Shown here one piece after another: positions 12,801 through 24,200 of a DNA stretch of 64,000 bases. The stretch comes from Atriophallophorus winterbourni. Lineage: Eukaryota; Platyhelminthes; Trematoda; Plagiorchiida; Microphallidae. The stretch is from NCBI GenBank assembly GCA_013407085.1, contig JACCGJ010008214.1, positions 62,001 to 126,000 on the forward strand, written 5' to 3'. Position 1 is the first letter of the stretch; each line of letters starts with the position of its first letter. The notes beneath the pieces were generated by a model. That model made no database searches. It had not been told where the DNA came from and was given only the letters and a program-made list of their open reading frames with translations. The position numbers and the translations under genes were made by a program.

Positions 12801-15800
12801 ATATCTTCAAAACAGAGCGATTTTAAAAACAGTTTGTGATGTGATTGTCGGCAGTTTGACCTTTTCGACGAACTTTTGAAAAATGTCTGCACTTATGTGA
12901 TAGTGTAATGGCCATTGCTCATGAACTGGAATTGAGAAATTTGTAAATGTTTTACGCTAATTAAGGCAGCGATGTGCTGAAAGACATTATATTTTAATGT
13001 TTGGACTAACTTTATCTTGTGAAAACACGCACAATTTTCAATTCCAATTGCTTTTCCTAGCATTTATCTAGCAATTTTTAGCCCGCTTGCACCAGATAAC
13101 TCAGAATTATTTGCCCTAATCCAGGTTAATGATTAAATAAAATTTGAGTCAAAGTTTTTACATACATATTGGTGCCATTTCAGTACAAGCAGTCCACGTT
13201 ACTGAAACCGGGATATAGTCTTTACGAGGAAAGTTTATCCAGGAATGTTTATCCAACTAATGTGTTGATATCTAAGAATAGTCCTGTGATTTTTAGATAA
13301 ACAATTTGTTAACTAACAATGAGCAATATTTCATCAGTAAAAATCACTGCACATGATAAACAATTTGTTAACTAACAATGAGCAATAATTTCATCAGTAA
13401 AAATCACGGCACATTTATCCTAACAACAAATTATTTATTTTTCAAAAAATGGTCATTTGTATTTTCAGATAATTGTGATCGAAATCACTGCGGGCTTTTT
13501 GTCGTGCTGCTGCTGGCCCGTCTATCGAAAACGCCAGGGTCGTTTCAGACAACTAAAACACGTGATTGGGCGGTTGTATCGATTGACCGGCAAGTTTCGC
13601 ACAATCGATAAAGACTATTCCCAAAAAGGATTGCGTTATTTGAATCAAGAACTCCACTTTACGTAATTTTAACACCAAAGGATAAATAATATCTACAAAC
13701 GATCGTAATTTTCATTAAAAAATCAGGAAATGATGCAACGGAGCAAGATTTTATTTATTAAACCTAACGAAAGCATATCGTATTTTTAAAATATAGTCAA
13801 ATGTATTTAAAAATGCAATGAATCAATTTGCGAAAATTGAAAAGTTGCCTAGCTGTATGGGTACTATACGATTGTAGATTGTCACTGACATCTTAACAAA
13901 GATGTAATGTAAACACAAATCATATCGCACGTTTGTTGCACGTTTTATAAATGGAAAATTTTGATGATGAATGTTAACCAATCACAGTGAACAAATTGGG
14001 ACCATTGAGGACTGTGACTGTAATAAAAATTGATTGATATTAATTAAAAATTTACGGTTTGAAAATTAACCTAAATATATTATTAAAATATTTTTGCCAA
14101 TTCCAGTTTAGTCAAAACATCGTCAAGTCACTCACACATACTAACTCTCACAGGCATCTTTTCACCTTTTTAAAATCATACAACTCTACAGAACGCAACA
14201 TTTTTTTCTCATAAAACACTTTGAGCACTTGATTCAGAAGCATTTTGTTATTCCATACTTGAAAACCGTGGCTATTACAAAGCAATTTACTTAGCCGTGT
14301 CTCTTCTAAGTCTCATTTTGTTTACCGCTCTTTCACAGTTTCAAGTCCCAATGAATTCAATCTTTGCTGTCACCATATAACAATGGCAAATAACCACATA
14401 CTGATTGATTTGTGCAGATACACGTTAACTGAGCAAAACGCGACCTAATTTAACCCAGGTTTCACATTCAGGAGATAAATTTCTGGCTGTTCCCATGTTG
14501 CCTTACAATGTGGGCGTTTGTACGCCAATTTCAATGTATTTGTTAGGCCAACTTGAATAGCTATACAGGTTCTAGATAATTCGAGACTGAAGGATCGCCT
14601 CAAGTAATTATTGGGTTAATTGGCAACCACATACTGAAGGCCATTATACATACTTTTTAAGTTGGCAGCATGGCTCCGATGAAAAATATTTCGTCAATTC
14701 GCATAGCTGTTTTGCCGAAGAGTAATTTGATTTGATTTGATTTCAATCTGATGGTGGCTAAACATTACTTAGTAAAGTGAAAACATTTATATATAGCTCT
14801 GAAGCGCAAAGTTAATCCTAAACAAGATTAATATCGCAGATCTGAAAGCTCTATTTTAATAAACTCCATAAGCTAAACACCGATTTTGATGAACTGAAGG
14901 TGTGTTGTGAACAAAGTGAGTTACAAAACAACGCGTCTTTAAAATACTGAGGACAACCTATTACATCAATTTTGAAATTAATCAAAAACTAAAATCTTCT
15001 ATCGATTTCTTTAATTGATTCATTAATATAATCTTTTAAACTTTCAATTATCGGCAGTCAAACTGTTGCATTTATAAACCTGTTCTGGTATGAAAGCACA
15101 TCAAATTTTCTGATCTCAATAATTCGAAATTTTTAATGCTATTCCAAAAATCTATGAACCTCTTAAACGATGATGGGTTTAAACGAAAGTATCTTGCATA
15201 TTAACCGAAAATAGTAGCTCAAATACATTTTGAAATGAAATAAACTCGTTTGCGTTTTATTCTCTTTTTCAATCCGTATGGTCCATCCGTTCGATACCAT
15301 TGTATAATTTCGAAAAATTTGCGTTGATTTTGAGCGTTAATCATTGATGAACAATAAACAGAACTTATTTTTCTTTCACAGTCACGTACATCTTCGGACT
15401 TCTGACGGTTATTCTCATTGTTTGCATTCTCAAATCTGCCGTCGGACGCCTGCGACCGAATTTCATCACAATTTGTAGACCTGTGAAATCCGTGTGTCCA
15501 CACTGGGCATCCGTTCTACAAGCCAACGGATACCAGTATTACACAACAGACGGTCGAGAAGAACGTCCGGTTGATCAATCGATTTTGCAATATTTGGCAC
15601 GCGAATCCGAACGCCAGGGCTTTGTCTTAGTTCCTCGAACAACCACTCCAAATCCACTTTTAAGTGAAACGAAATCAGACCGGAGTCTGTTGTCTAACAC
15701 GGACTGCGCCGAAAGAAGAATATTGCGTTTAAAGTATGCAAGGTGGGTCACGAGTTATCGATTATAGACGACGAAATGCTATACTCCTACTCTGAGACAA

Positions 15801-18800
15801 TCTGGTGGTATAAATTGGCCACCCTTTTTGCAATGATTACAAATACGTAAAGGCCAGCTTTTAAACTACCATTATACAGCGAACAACGACGTTTGAAAGC
15901 AGAATCGCAAAGTTGCCCTGGATCATGTACTAGAACGTTCTGCTTTGTTTTATTTTATCTAATAATGGTTTGGAAATGAGGTATTATTTACTGTGGAACA
16001 AAAATATTCGTTTTTAAACCTTACAACTGTCGAAATGCAATAACCATTGTAAATACCATCTTTTTCCTAGCGAAACCCATAATAATGGAGGCTCAACTGT
16101 TCTACCACTGTATCGTTGATACTTCCAATTTAGCCGCAGCTCTCAAAGTTTTCGGTATTCCGTTTAAAATGATAACTTCTGCATCACCCGCGTTCAGATT
16201 ATTGACCTCATAGCCCAGAATAAAGTTCAATCTGGAAGCGTGCGCATGTCCTCACTAGAAGCTTCGATTTCATCCAAATCATTTCGTTGCTGTGCCGATG
16301 GATGTCAATTTCAACAGCTGAGCAAGGTTTCATAAACACTAGCTGTCTGATGGATGACTATCTATTGACTGGTTATGTTCGTGACAATTATATATCTCAA
16401 ACATATGTAAAGGAATAATTATAGGAAGTTGAGCCTTATCAAATCTCCACGTACTTGAAAAGTTTTTTACGTGTGAATGTGTACTCGAGAAAAGCATGGT
16501 TCTGTAATATTTTCGTATTAAACTCCTCATTCTTGAATTATCTTTTATAATGCCTCCAGATTTTGCATGCTAATACGTCATCAGAGTAGTCTTAGTAACA
16601 AATTGTTATTATTCGTTAGAATTTTGACAGATAGTACACAAATCAGTGTGAAGGTTCAGGCCGTATTAACTTTACGAAATACCTTGCCGAATTCAGCAAA
16701 AAGCATAATGTCGCTGTGTTTTCTGCTAGAGCTCATGATAGAAACCTTTTCAATTTTATAATCATTGGCTTTATGCGTTTCGAACCATTAACATAATAAT
16801 TTCATTTGTTAAACAAATACCGAAAATAGATTGCAGAATAGATGGTACCACGACTAGGGATAAATTATCACTTATACCACTTCTTGTTACGGGAACAGAC
16901 AAATGAGTAATGTCTTATGGACCACAGCGAGAGGAAAATATTGCATTATGCGATTACAGTTTTTCACCTTAAAATTTCCAGAAGATGGGGTGCAATGGTG
17001 CATTAGTATAGAAACCGGATTATAACATCTCACTAGCTTTCCCTATCCTCGAAAATGGTTTAAGTTATCAAGATGTCATCGTCTGTCTAATTAAATGCAG
17101 TCAACGGGTACGTCAACTTGAACAGCCTTGTGTTTTGGCAGATTTTACATATGAGAACTTGCTTAATAGCTCTCAAATCTCAATAGCTCTCAAGCGGTAT
17201 TTTATCTCACCTTGGCGATTAGGAGACATTTTAATGTCGTCGTATAACGAAGCTTTTGTATCAAAATTGAAACGTTATCCAAAAGGTGATATGTGATTGA
17301 TCGCACACAAATCTCTTTGCATTATGAAAGTGATATTAGTTTCCGACATACGTCTGTATCCAAATTGGTTGAAATTCAAATTGTCATGCCTCACATAAGA
17401 GTGGATATGTCTGCACGAATTTCAGAGCTAAGATAAAGAGCGCGATAATTTTCGTTGAACGACATTCTACCTTTCTTCACAGAACATCCTTCCCGTCCTT
17501 GACTGCAGCAGTCACGATGTATGCAACCATATTCACGTCAGTGAGTTTATATATGTTGAATTTGTTCGGAATTTTATTTTCATGTAGGCATGATGAAATA
17601 CACCAATGGTTGAATGAAAGAAGGTCGTGTTGAAAAAATTGCATGTAATCGGGCTCAAAGTTCCTGAGGCATGTGACGATGAATTAATTTTTAATAAAAA
17701 TTGACGATATGTCCGATGTCGCAAAAGAATCAACATACGCTATACATTAATATGACTGTAAAATCTGCATTGGTATTTTAATTTATTCTACGGGAATCAT
17801 CCATAACATTTTATTACAGTTCTATAAGGTGCAATCATTATTAAATTGTTTAGGACGAAATCTAATCAATTTCGCAAATAAAATCACCCGAAAACAGATT
17901 CGATTATCGATTTGGGTTAAGAATGCGACGACAGCTCGACCGAAATTTGAACATCCACCCACTCATTCGGGGCGGGAGCAACAAGATTGGTCGTGAATCG
18001 TAGGTGTTGGGAAAACATTCTCACCATCGAAATACTTGTCGAAATTCGACATTATTAGCATTTTGATTGATAGAAAATGACTTATCTCAAATGAAACAGC
18101 TATGACTGCAGTTAAGGGTAAATCTAAATGTTGATGTTGTTGTTGGCCTCTGTCGGTCGATGTCGACCATGGATGTACATCACAATCGCATGAATTTCAT
18201 GTTTTACAGCTTTTTGAATGACTAAACAGTCTGATTCGGGAGGAACAATCTCTCCCACAGCGCTTGCAACGATAGTCGTAACTCTGATGTACTGCATCAG
18301 TTGCACGCCGGCGGCGTGATCTGCGTTCAGCAGCAAAGAGCTGTACCTGCTCCTCCCCAGCTTGCAGTCGACGCTTTACACAATGCCGCCAAAGTAAGCA
18401 GTCAAGAGCAAGTTCTTACCAGCTGGCAGGGTCAATGTCAAGAGCTTTTATATCTCTTTTGCAAACATCTTTGCACCGCAAGTGAGGTCTGCCCAATGGT
18501 CGACTTCCTAATTGCAACTCACCCATAGTAATTATTGGGTTAATTGGCAATTGCATACTAAAGGCCATTATACATCATTTTTAAGTTGGCAGCATTGCTC
18601 CGAGCAAAAATATTTTGTCAATTCGCATAGCTGTTTTGCAGAAGAGTAATTTGATTTGATTTGATTCCAATCTGATGGTTGCTAAACAGTACTTAGTACA
18701 GGACGCATTTATGTAGTTTACATAACTTAATGTAATTTAAGCAAATTAAGCACAGCGTTAGCATATTTGACAAAATACTACAACTGATTTCAGTAGCATG

Positions 18801-21226
18801 AAGGCAAAAAATGTTTATATTTGAGTCGAGTCATGTATGCTCAAAGCACACCGATATGGCACATTTCAATGAATTCAACTTACTAACAGTTTTCAATGTG
18901 ACCTTGCTGCTAAATTATTGTTGACAATATTTGGGAACATAAATACGGAAAGCAAGCACCATTTCAAGCGGGCAGATGACTGTATGTTGAAAAGGATGGA
19001 CAATCAATACGTTCTTTTGTGACCTAGCAACCTAATAAGCAAAAAATATTGAAATACACACTTAATGATGTTCAGTTTTTGAATTTAATTATATAAATGT
19101 ACATTTTGCTCAGCCATCCTTGTTACAGATATTATTCGTGGATTTTTAGTCACTAAATGTTATCACATGCAGCTTTTCACTTATCGAAGTAGCTGGACAC
19201 GTTGCAGAGAATATATTAATTAATTCGAAAATTCGAAATTCTAACATGTTTAGAGTGAATTAATTTCATTAAAGAGATTCTTGTTGAAAAATTTATCAGA
19301 AAAAGCTGTTATGAATATTTTCATATTTGAAAACACTGAACTCAACTCGTTTTTCCATACATTGCAGGCATATATCACATATACACTGCGCTACTTGAGG
19401 AGAACCTGTTTTTGTATCCCGCTTTCATTGTTACTTGGTGGATGTTTGGCAAATGTACTACTTGGATTGGGGCGAGTAGTACATAGGAAAAATTGGTTGG
19501 AAGATGTCATTGCCGGTTGGGTTTTGGGTGTAATTATTGCATCGTATGGGGTGAGTTGTATTATTAAATATTAAAGCATGTCGTTTACGATAGTTTCAAT
19601 ACAAAATACATAGAAATGAACAGCAGATCAGGTTATAAATTTAAAATTTGTCAACTGCATGATTATTCTTGTCCGTCTTGATCGATAACTTCAAAATATG
19701 ACCCAGTTTATTAAAGATGCTGTGACCTAATCTTTTTGGGTAGACGTTTCACTGTAAATCCTGTTATCTCGTAATTCGTTTAAAAAGTTAGCGTCTAAAT
19801 GTGACCTACATTGATACAAAAGAGGATGAATTTAGCAAACAGAAAGCGATAGATTAATGATAAATAGTGGGAAAAGGTAGTTTCATGCATTGCCGATTTT
19901 AAGGTGAAATTATATTAATGGCATGAGTATTTTGAACGTTTGTTATCTCTCCTGATTTCGAAACTGTCTATTACACAATTCAGCACCAAAGTCTCATCGA
20001 TATATCTGATGAAACATCGGGTATGCTGTGCATGTTATTGCTGTTGGAGTAAACTGGAATTGATTGCGTCACGTGACTTCAGGTTATCGAGTGGCAGCTG
20101 ACGAACATCAGGTCACGTACCAAAACATTCGGGTCATCAGTCCATCAATAACCCTCGCGTTTCGTAGCGACTTGAAGATTACGTCTTGATTCATTTCTGT
20201 GGTCAACAATTTCAACGCTAATTGTATTCACCCACGAATCCAAAAACACAAGAGAAAACCGATCGGTCAAACTAGTATATTATAAATAACAAAACACAGG
20301 CTATGTAACCGCAACACTGTCTTGAAATATGTCGGTTTCAGTTGTCCCTCCGATCTGACTTGTCACTTGATTTCAGGTACGCTTCAAGCCCGCACAAATT
20401 TGTGATATTTTGACCGACCTTGACAAATTGAATAAGGTTCGATAGCGGATGAGGTTGTCAATCTTCTGGTGTCCCAGAAATTGTTGTCGCATGAACCGTT
20501 TTAATACAATCTTTCTGAAATCAGAATTATTACGGGTTTGCGACTGTCGTGGTCGGACTTTTCGGACTTTAAAAGCTTGTGATTGTATTTTGGGATTACT
20601 TGCTAAATGTGAGCACACTTACAAATTAGTGATGGATGTGCATGTATGACATCACTGGTCTACATCGATATTTTATGCAAATGGAAGACTTGAAAATAGG
20701 AGCATAGAAATGAGTATGTAAGCACTCAGAATGGATTCGTTTCCGTATTGTCAGGTGCATAGGAATTTTTCGCAGCTTTTTATGTGAATCTTTATTACTG
20801 TCTAAAATGTGTTTACTTTTGATGAAAACATGGGGTAAGTGCGAACTTACTCCTTTTCCAAATAGGCGTAATGCAAATTGTATTTCGATCCGAGGTGAAA
20901 TGTTTGTTGGATGATGAAACTAAAATTTATGCTTTAAAAGTCCGAGAGTCGCATGCCAATCAGAACAGGTAAAAGTATCAATGTTTTGTGGTGCTCACAT
21001 CCCCATCCCTTACAGGTTAAAGGATATGTTTAGGTAAAAATATATACCTTTCAAACCACTGGTTGGATGTGTTTATTCCAATTGATCCAATTCGATACTC
21101 CTTCAGTTGTACCGCGCTCTGCATAGCGCACGAAGTCGAAAAGATGTAACCAATGAGGATATACAAAAACAATTGAATCAGTTACAAGATCTAATTCAAT
21201 GCAACGCGGACTATAGACAACACGAA
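9643..21226 (+). CDS. PAP2-fold membrane protein, lipid phosphate phosphatase-related (PLPPR-like), partial multi-exon gene
   Basis: Eight exons join in phase: 9643-9801, 10151-10210, 11908-12367, 13469-13589, 15382-15742, 17483-17540, 19368-19550 and 21107-21226. They give about 390 residues with six hydrophobic segments, as in the LPP/PLPPR family of the PAP2 superfamily. Motif C1 reads KSAVGRLRP (K-x6-RP, intact). C2 reads SFPSLTAAVTMYA where active enzymes have SFPSGH, so the catalytic His is Thr. C3 reads GRVVHRKNWLED where active enzymes have SR-x5-H-x3-D, so Ser is Gly and the nucleophilic His is Asn. Known PLPPR (plasticity-related) proteins also lack these residues and act as non-enzymatic membrane proteins; a similar role here is an inference. 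The loops between segments 1-2 and 3-4 are each over 100 residues, longer than usual. The start and the C-terminal exon after 21226 are not identified. Confidence 0.8.
10151..10210 (+). CDS. 60-nt symmetric exon, possibly a cassette exon, in the first extracellular loop
   Basis: It is bounded by TTTTCAATTTCAG and a consensus GTAAGT donor. It is exactly 60 nt with no stop in the required phase, and it enters and leaves in phase 2. Flanking exons 9643-9801 and 11908-12367 therefore join in frame with or without it. It would add 20 residues containing two cysteines (an N-C-S-S-D start and an I-C-T-N end) just after the first membrane helix. Confidence 0.6.
10815..11275 (+). mobile_element. Decayed LINE fragment (RT C-terminal region) in an intron
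   Basis: In one frame the plus strand reads a RIGRAAAVLSCFNSSVCENR start, then KLTLKT and ACVLNALL. This is the pattern of the post-RT segment of LINE ORF2 proteins (joint L..R..K..KL...ACVLS.LLYG.E.W). A later frame gives EILKCVLQQ and PLRWLKD, as in the EVLQRA...LRWLGHV portion. Stops and frame changes show it is dead. It lies in the intron between 10210 and 11908. The C-terminal part of what may be the same family is at 18124-18540 and 26106-26395. Confidence 0.5.
11908..12367 (+). CDS. PLPPR-like exon: first extracellular loop and start of helix 2
   Basis: The acceptor is CTTTTTTTTCTAG and the donor is GTGACG|GTAATT; phase 2 in, phase 0 out, 460 nt. It begins WADWIPLHQRNFRCPALPPG, which sits where LPP/PLPPR proteins carry the R-x-F-x-C segment of the first luminal loop. 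About 110 loop residues rich in Pro, Gly, Ser and Asp follow. The end is hydrophobic (YSLIATESVIVGCLLIPVVT) and continues as helix 2 in the next exon. Confidence 0.8.
12522..12605 (+). repeat. Dispersed repeat R2, copy in intron
   Basis: It has the CCTTTACACACCACAAACGG and CAGTTGGAAACAGTAAGATA blocks of R2, immediately 3' of the exon ending at 12367. Confidence 0.5.
13296..13414. repeat. Tandem duplication, 59-bp unit, two copies
   Basis: GATAAACAATTTGTTAACTA starts at 13296 and again at 13355, and the following bases repeat with very few differences. The near-identity suggests a recent duplication. It ends about 55 bp upstream of the exon at 13469, close to where branchpoint and acceptor signals of that exon would lie. 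Confidence 0.85.
13469..13589 (+). CDS. PLPPR-like exon: helix 2 end and intracellular loop; GC donor
   Basis: The acceptor is TTGTATTTTCAG; phase 0 in. It encodes IIVIEITAGFLSCCCWPVYR then a basic stretch ending RLYRLT, equivalent to the conserved loop before helix 3. The next exon needs phase 1. This is met exactly by the donor ACCG|GCAAGT at 13589/13590, a GC-AG intron. The nearest GT donor (13663) would leave phase 2 and break the frame into motif C1. Confidence 0.75.
14602..14779 (+). repeat. Dispersed repeat R3, copy 1
   Basis: Aligns over about 175 bp with 18527-18702. Both start AGTAATTATTGGGTTAATTG, contain GTCAATTCGCATAGCTGTTT and end near a TTTGATTTGATTTGATT run followed by CTGATGGT. 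It lies within an intron of the PLPPR-like gene. Its class is unknown. Confidence 0.75.
15382..15742 (+). CDS. PLPPR-like exon: helix 3, motif C1 and second extracellular loop
   Basis: The acceptor is TTTTTCTTTCACAG and the donor is GCAAG|GTGGGT; phase 1 in, phase 2 out. It encodes a hydrophobic helix (TYIFGLLTVILIVCIL), then KSAVGRLRPNFITICRP, which contains the canonical PAP2 C1 signature K-x6-RP. A loop of about 95 residues with several Cys follows, ending RILRLKYAR. That matches the segment leading into C2 in LPPs. Confidence 0.85.
17483..17540 (+). CDS. PLPPR-like exon: altered motif C2 (PSLT instead of PSGH)
   Basis: The acceptor is CTACCTTTCTTCACAG and the donor is ACGTCA|GTGAGT; 58 nt, phase 2 in, phase 0 out. 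The product TSFPSLTAAVTMYATIFTS aligns without gaps with the C2 block of LPPs (SFPSGHA..MY). The Gly-His pair is replaced by Leu-Thr. The exon is short but is fixed by its phases on both sides and by the motif. Confidence 0.85.
18124..18526 (-). mobile_element. 5'-truncated LINE copy: ORF2 C-terminus with C2H2 finger
   Basis: Reading the minus strand from about 18526 gives GRPHLRCKDVCKRDIKALDI, then a tryptophan and a stop. A basic Glu/Arg-rich helix follows, then a finger-like CKRCGRDCSSRIRLFSHSKSC. This is the usual tail of several LINE ORF2 proteins (G.P.LR.KD..K.D.K.L.ID..W followed by a C2H2 finger). At least one in-frame stop shows it is dead. The inverted partner is at 26106-26395. It lies inside the intron between 17540 and 19368. 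Confidence 0.65.
18527..18702 (+). repeat. Dispersed repeat R3, copy 2
   Basis: Same succession as 14602-14779, including the (TTTGA)3 run. It abuts the LINE tail ending at 18526, so one probably inserted beside or into the other. Confidence 0.75.
19368..19550 (+). CDS. PLPPR-like exon: helices 5-6 and altered motif C3
   Basis: The acceptor is TCCATACATTGCAG and the donor is TATGGG|GTGAGT; phase 0 at both ends, 61 codons. It encodes the end of helix 4, then CIPLSLLLGGCLANVLLG (helix 5) and GLGRVVHRKNWLEDV, then AGWVLGVIIASYG (helix 6). The C3 block keeps Arg and Asp but has Gly for Ser and Asn for the nucleophilic His. Together with the C2 change this argues against phosphatase activity. Confidence 0.85.
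21107..21226 (+). CDS. PLPPR-like exon: start of cytoplasmic tail
   Basis: The acceptor is GATACTCCTTCAG and the donor is CACGAA|GTAAGT; 40 codons, phase 0 at both ends. It begins LYRALHSARSRKDVTNEDIQ and continues as a Gln/Asn/Leu-rich, probably helical stretch ending RQHE. It matches the phase and position expected right after helix 6. No convincing continuation is assigned. The nearest option near 22015 would add only three residues before a stop. Confidence 0.7.
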
Positions 21227-24200
21227 GTAAGTATTGGTATTTAATATTTAATCTTTTATTGCTCATGAAATGGAACTCTGAACAGAAAATTCAAATCAAT
21301 ATTAAGCGATTTGAGAACCGTTTGTCGATCACGTGATCAATTAGGCGAATACGGTCACAATATGCTTTGTGCGGCCTTTACAAATTGATTGTGTGATGAT
21401 TTAGTTGGAAAGGGTTTACTGAGTGAATCCTAGCCGATGGCTGCTTGAACTTCAAATTTTATATGTTTTCGTGACTGTTTCAACGCGCAAGGTTTTCGAC
21501 CGGTATATTCCCATTCAATGAGAATAAATAGCATGAAATCTCTCGTGAGATATTTGGTGCGGAAATGTAAGAAGGACATATATTAGTTGATTTTGTAGGA
21601 TTTACTGCTAACATCGATTGAGACCAGGAAGTGTATCCGTTCCTATCGTTTATGATGTGTACATGTCGTTTCATTTGCTGAGGGCAACCTAATTTGTATT
21701 GACCACGTTAACTCCAGAATACCACGCCACAAGCTGACGCCTGTGAGTCAAGCCTTTATTATACAAGGAATGAGAATAAAACCCAAGCTTACCTCCTCGG
21801 GGTAAATTCAGCGGAAGTTCGTTTGCTGTTTGACACTTATATATGGATTGCCATACCTGTTTCTTTCGAGCACTTACGAAGTTCGCCCATTGGACTGACC
21901 ACATCACCGGAAAGATTATGCGTATATGATTAATGCAGTTGGGATCATTGGTGCAACTTGACTTAGATGTGATAAATGATGTTGTTCTGTAGGTCATTCG
22001 TCAGCTCATAACTGTTCTTCATTCGGAACAGGAATCGCAGTAATCGTATTTTTAACTATACAGGCACACAGAAAATCGTAGTATAAAGGTGGTGAAATAC
22101 AAAGTATCTTCGATTCGCAAGAATTCAAACAAGTTTTTCAGTGTGATGCTACAGTGACCGATGTTGAAACATTATATAATTAAATCTTTCACTTATTGCG
22201 TTGAAAATAGTTATATAGTCCATTATTTTACAAATATAAGTTTGTGATGTATCCATTTTTGCTAGACACGTGAGTCTGTTTATCAGATTATTCAAGGTTA
22301 TCGATTAAACGTTGAATTTCATGGTCAGGCTACATAGTATTTATCGATATGTGATTTCAGTGACCTTCTCGCTGTTTCCTCTGATTTGAAAACGTGCTCC
22401 TGCCTTCAAACTCCTAATGGCTTTGGTAGAATGCAATTATCACAATTATGTTTAGCTTGTGCATTACTTAGATTTATCCTTTCAGTCACAAATATTTTCC
22501 ATAAAATTGCTTAGAATCTTCTCGAATGTTTTCTTTGGCCTAACTCTTCAACACTCACGATCCGTCCTGGTGCTGAGAAATTTGGTAAAAAATACATTTT
22601 TGATAGAATGGAAAATCGTCCGAAAAAATTGCTGATAAAATGTGTGTACACAGAAATATGATTAACAAACTAATATCCAAGAATCCTGGATTTAACATTT
22701 CACAGTCTGTTAGTTATTTTGAATTATCTTCAAGGCAACTGGATTTGAGTTGTAGTGAGACATTAGGGTTTCATTTCATTTCAGATAAGCATAGTTTAAA
22801 AAGGAGTGATACTGCGATTTTTGAGTGTGTGCACATACCCCAGAATGAAGAGGATTCAGCCTGTTAATTGAAAATAAATGTTTATTCGAAGTGTGATATC
22901 TCACATTGAAAGACATTTTAATCTGGTAGTTCCGTATATATGATACTTTGAAGTATGCAGAGCCAGTCGTGTGATGTGTACGAATTGGAAAATTTGCAAA
23001 TATAGTCGATTATGTTTATTTTGATAGTATAACGCTAGATTTGGCGATCACTTTTATGTGACGATTCTACGCCTAGTGTCCGCCGTGTATTTCCACTTTC
23101 ATCTGCAATGCAATTTACACTCGATAGTGCATTACAACAAACACATGCTCTGTTAGGTTGCATTGAGTTTTACTAAAAATTGTTCATTCTTATTGTATTC
23201 GTTTCAGATAAAATTTATGAAATATTTATGAAAGCAAATCAGGTATGTAAATAATAAATAAAATGATTTCATTATATCGGCTGAACTAATCATTACTTTC
23301 TTTTCGCCACTAGAACATGTTAATGGATCCAATTATTCACATTTTCAACATTCTATGAAAAGAACTACACGACCGTTTCTGTCTGTTTGTAATCAATACT
23401 TATTGAAAGTAAGACCAATGTACTGGTTCCTTTAAATTCAAAACATTGTCTATCTAGGTTTGAGTAATATATTTACAACGCAAAATAGAGAAATTATGAA
23501 TTCGAAAGTATAAAAGAAAAAACTTTCTGCATATTTGGGACTTTATCAGTAGATCCTCTAATTTCAGATCATGGAATGAAATAGATTTTCGTTTCTGTTC
23601 CCTTGTAGTAATTCTGCCTAGCTATTTTACGCAATCATTCTATAGATTGTTTCAGTTTTTCAGTAATTTCTCAAATAAAGTAAATATATCAAGCCAATAC
23701 TTCGATAAAATGGGATAAATAGATAATTAATAGGCGTAATTTTAGAGACTCGCTTGGAATTTGAAGCTTTATCTCCCTGTTGAGACATCACGATATAATG
23801 TTTGAATTTCCTGCTTCAAGTTATAGGTCTATGCACAATCATTCATCCTTCTTCTCCTGGAACGAGGGCATAAGTGATGATATTCCTTTTGAGCTCGTCC
23901 TCACGTCAAATTTATGTGTGAATTTTACTGAAAAATCAAGCAAATATATTAGAAAGCCCCCACTACATCTCTCAGGGGTTAACTTTCGATATTATCTATA
24001 GATCCAAATCCAAATTATTTTTGAAATTCTGCTCCGACTGTAGACTAGAAAGCTCGTTCAATAGCGAGCTTTAATTGTCTACCATCCGTATTGGGTAGCG
24101 TAATTCCGTTACTCACATAAATGCTCCTAGTTTTCCGAAACCTAATTTATTATCAACGAATCTTTGACTCACACACTAGTTTGAAGAACTGGCGGAACTA

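Noticed and set aside
16080..16220. Acceptor-like CTAG followed by a frame reading MEAQLFYHCIVDTSNLAAAL
   Set aside because: It lies in the intron 15743-17482, closes after about 42 codons without a clear donor, and resemblance to a sliding-clamp-like start was too weak. In the gene's own phase it hits a stop after 16 codons.
22010..22030. Three-codon terminal exon (ESQ, stop) after CATTCGGAACAG
   Set aside because: Phase fits but such a short exon cannot be supported by eye.
22371..22500. Possible exon after TGATTTCAG with a 50-codon frame
   Set aside because: Needs phase 2, whereas the previous exon ends in phase 0; no domain.
23208..23242. 35-nt micro-exon candidate (KIYEIFMKANQ) between CGTTTCAG and GTATGT
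   Set aside because: Requires phase 1; no neighbouring exon supplies it.
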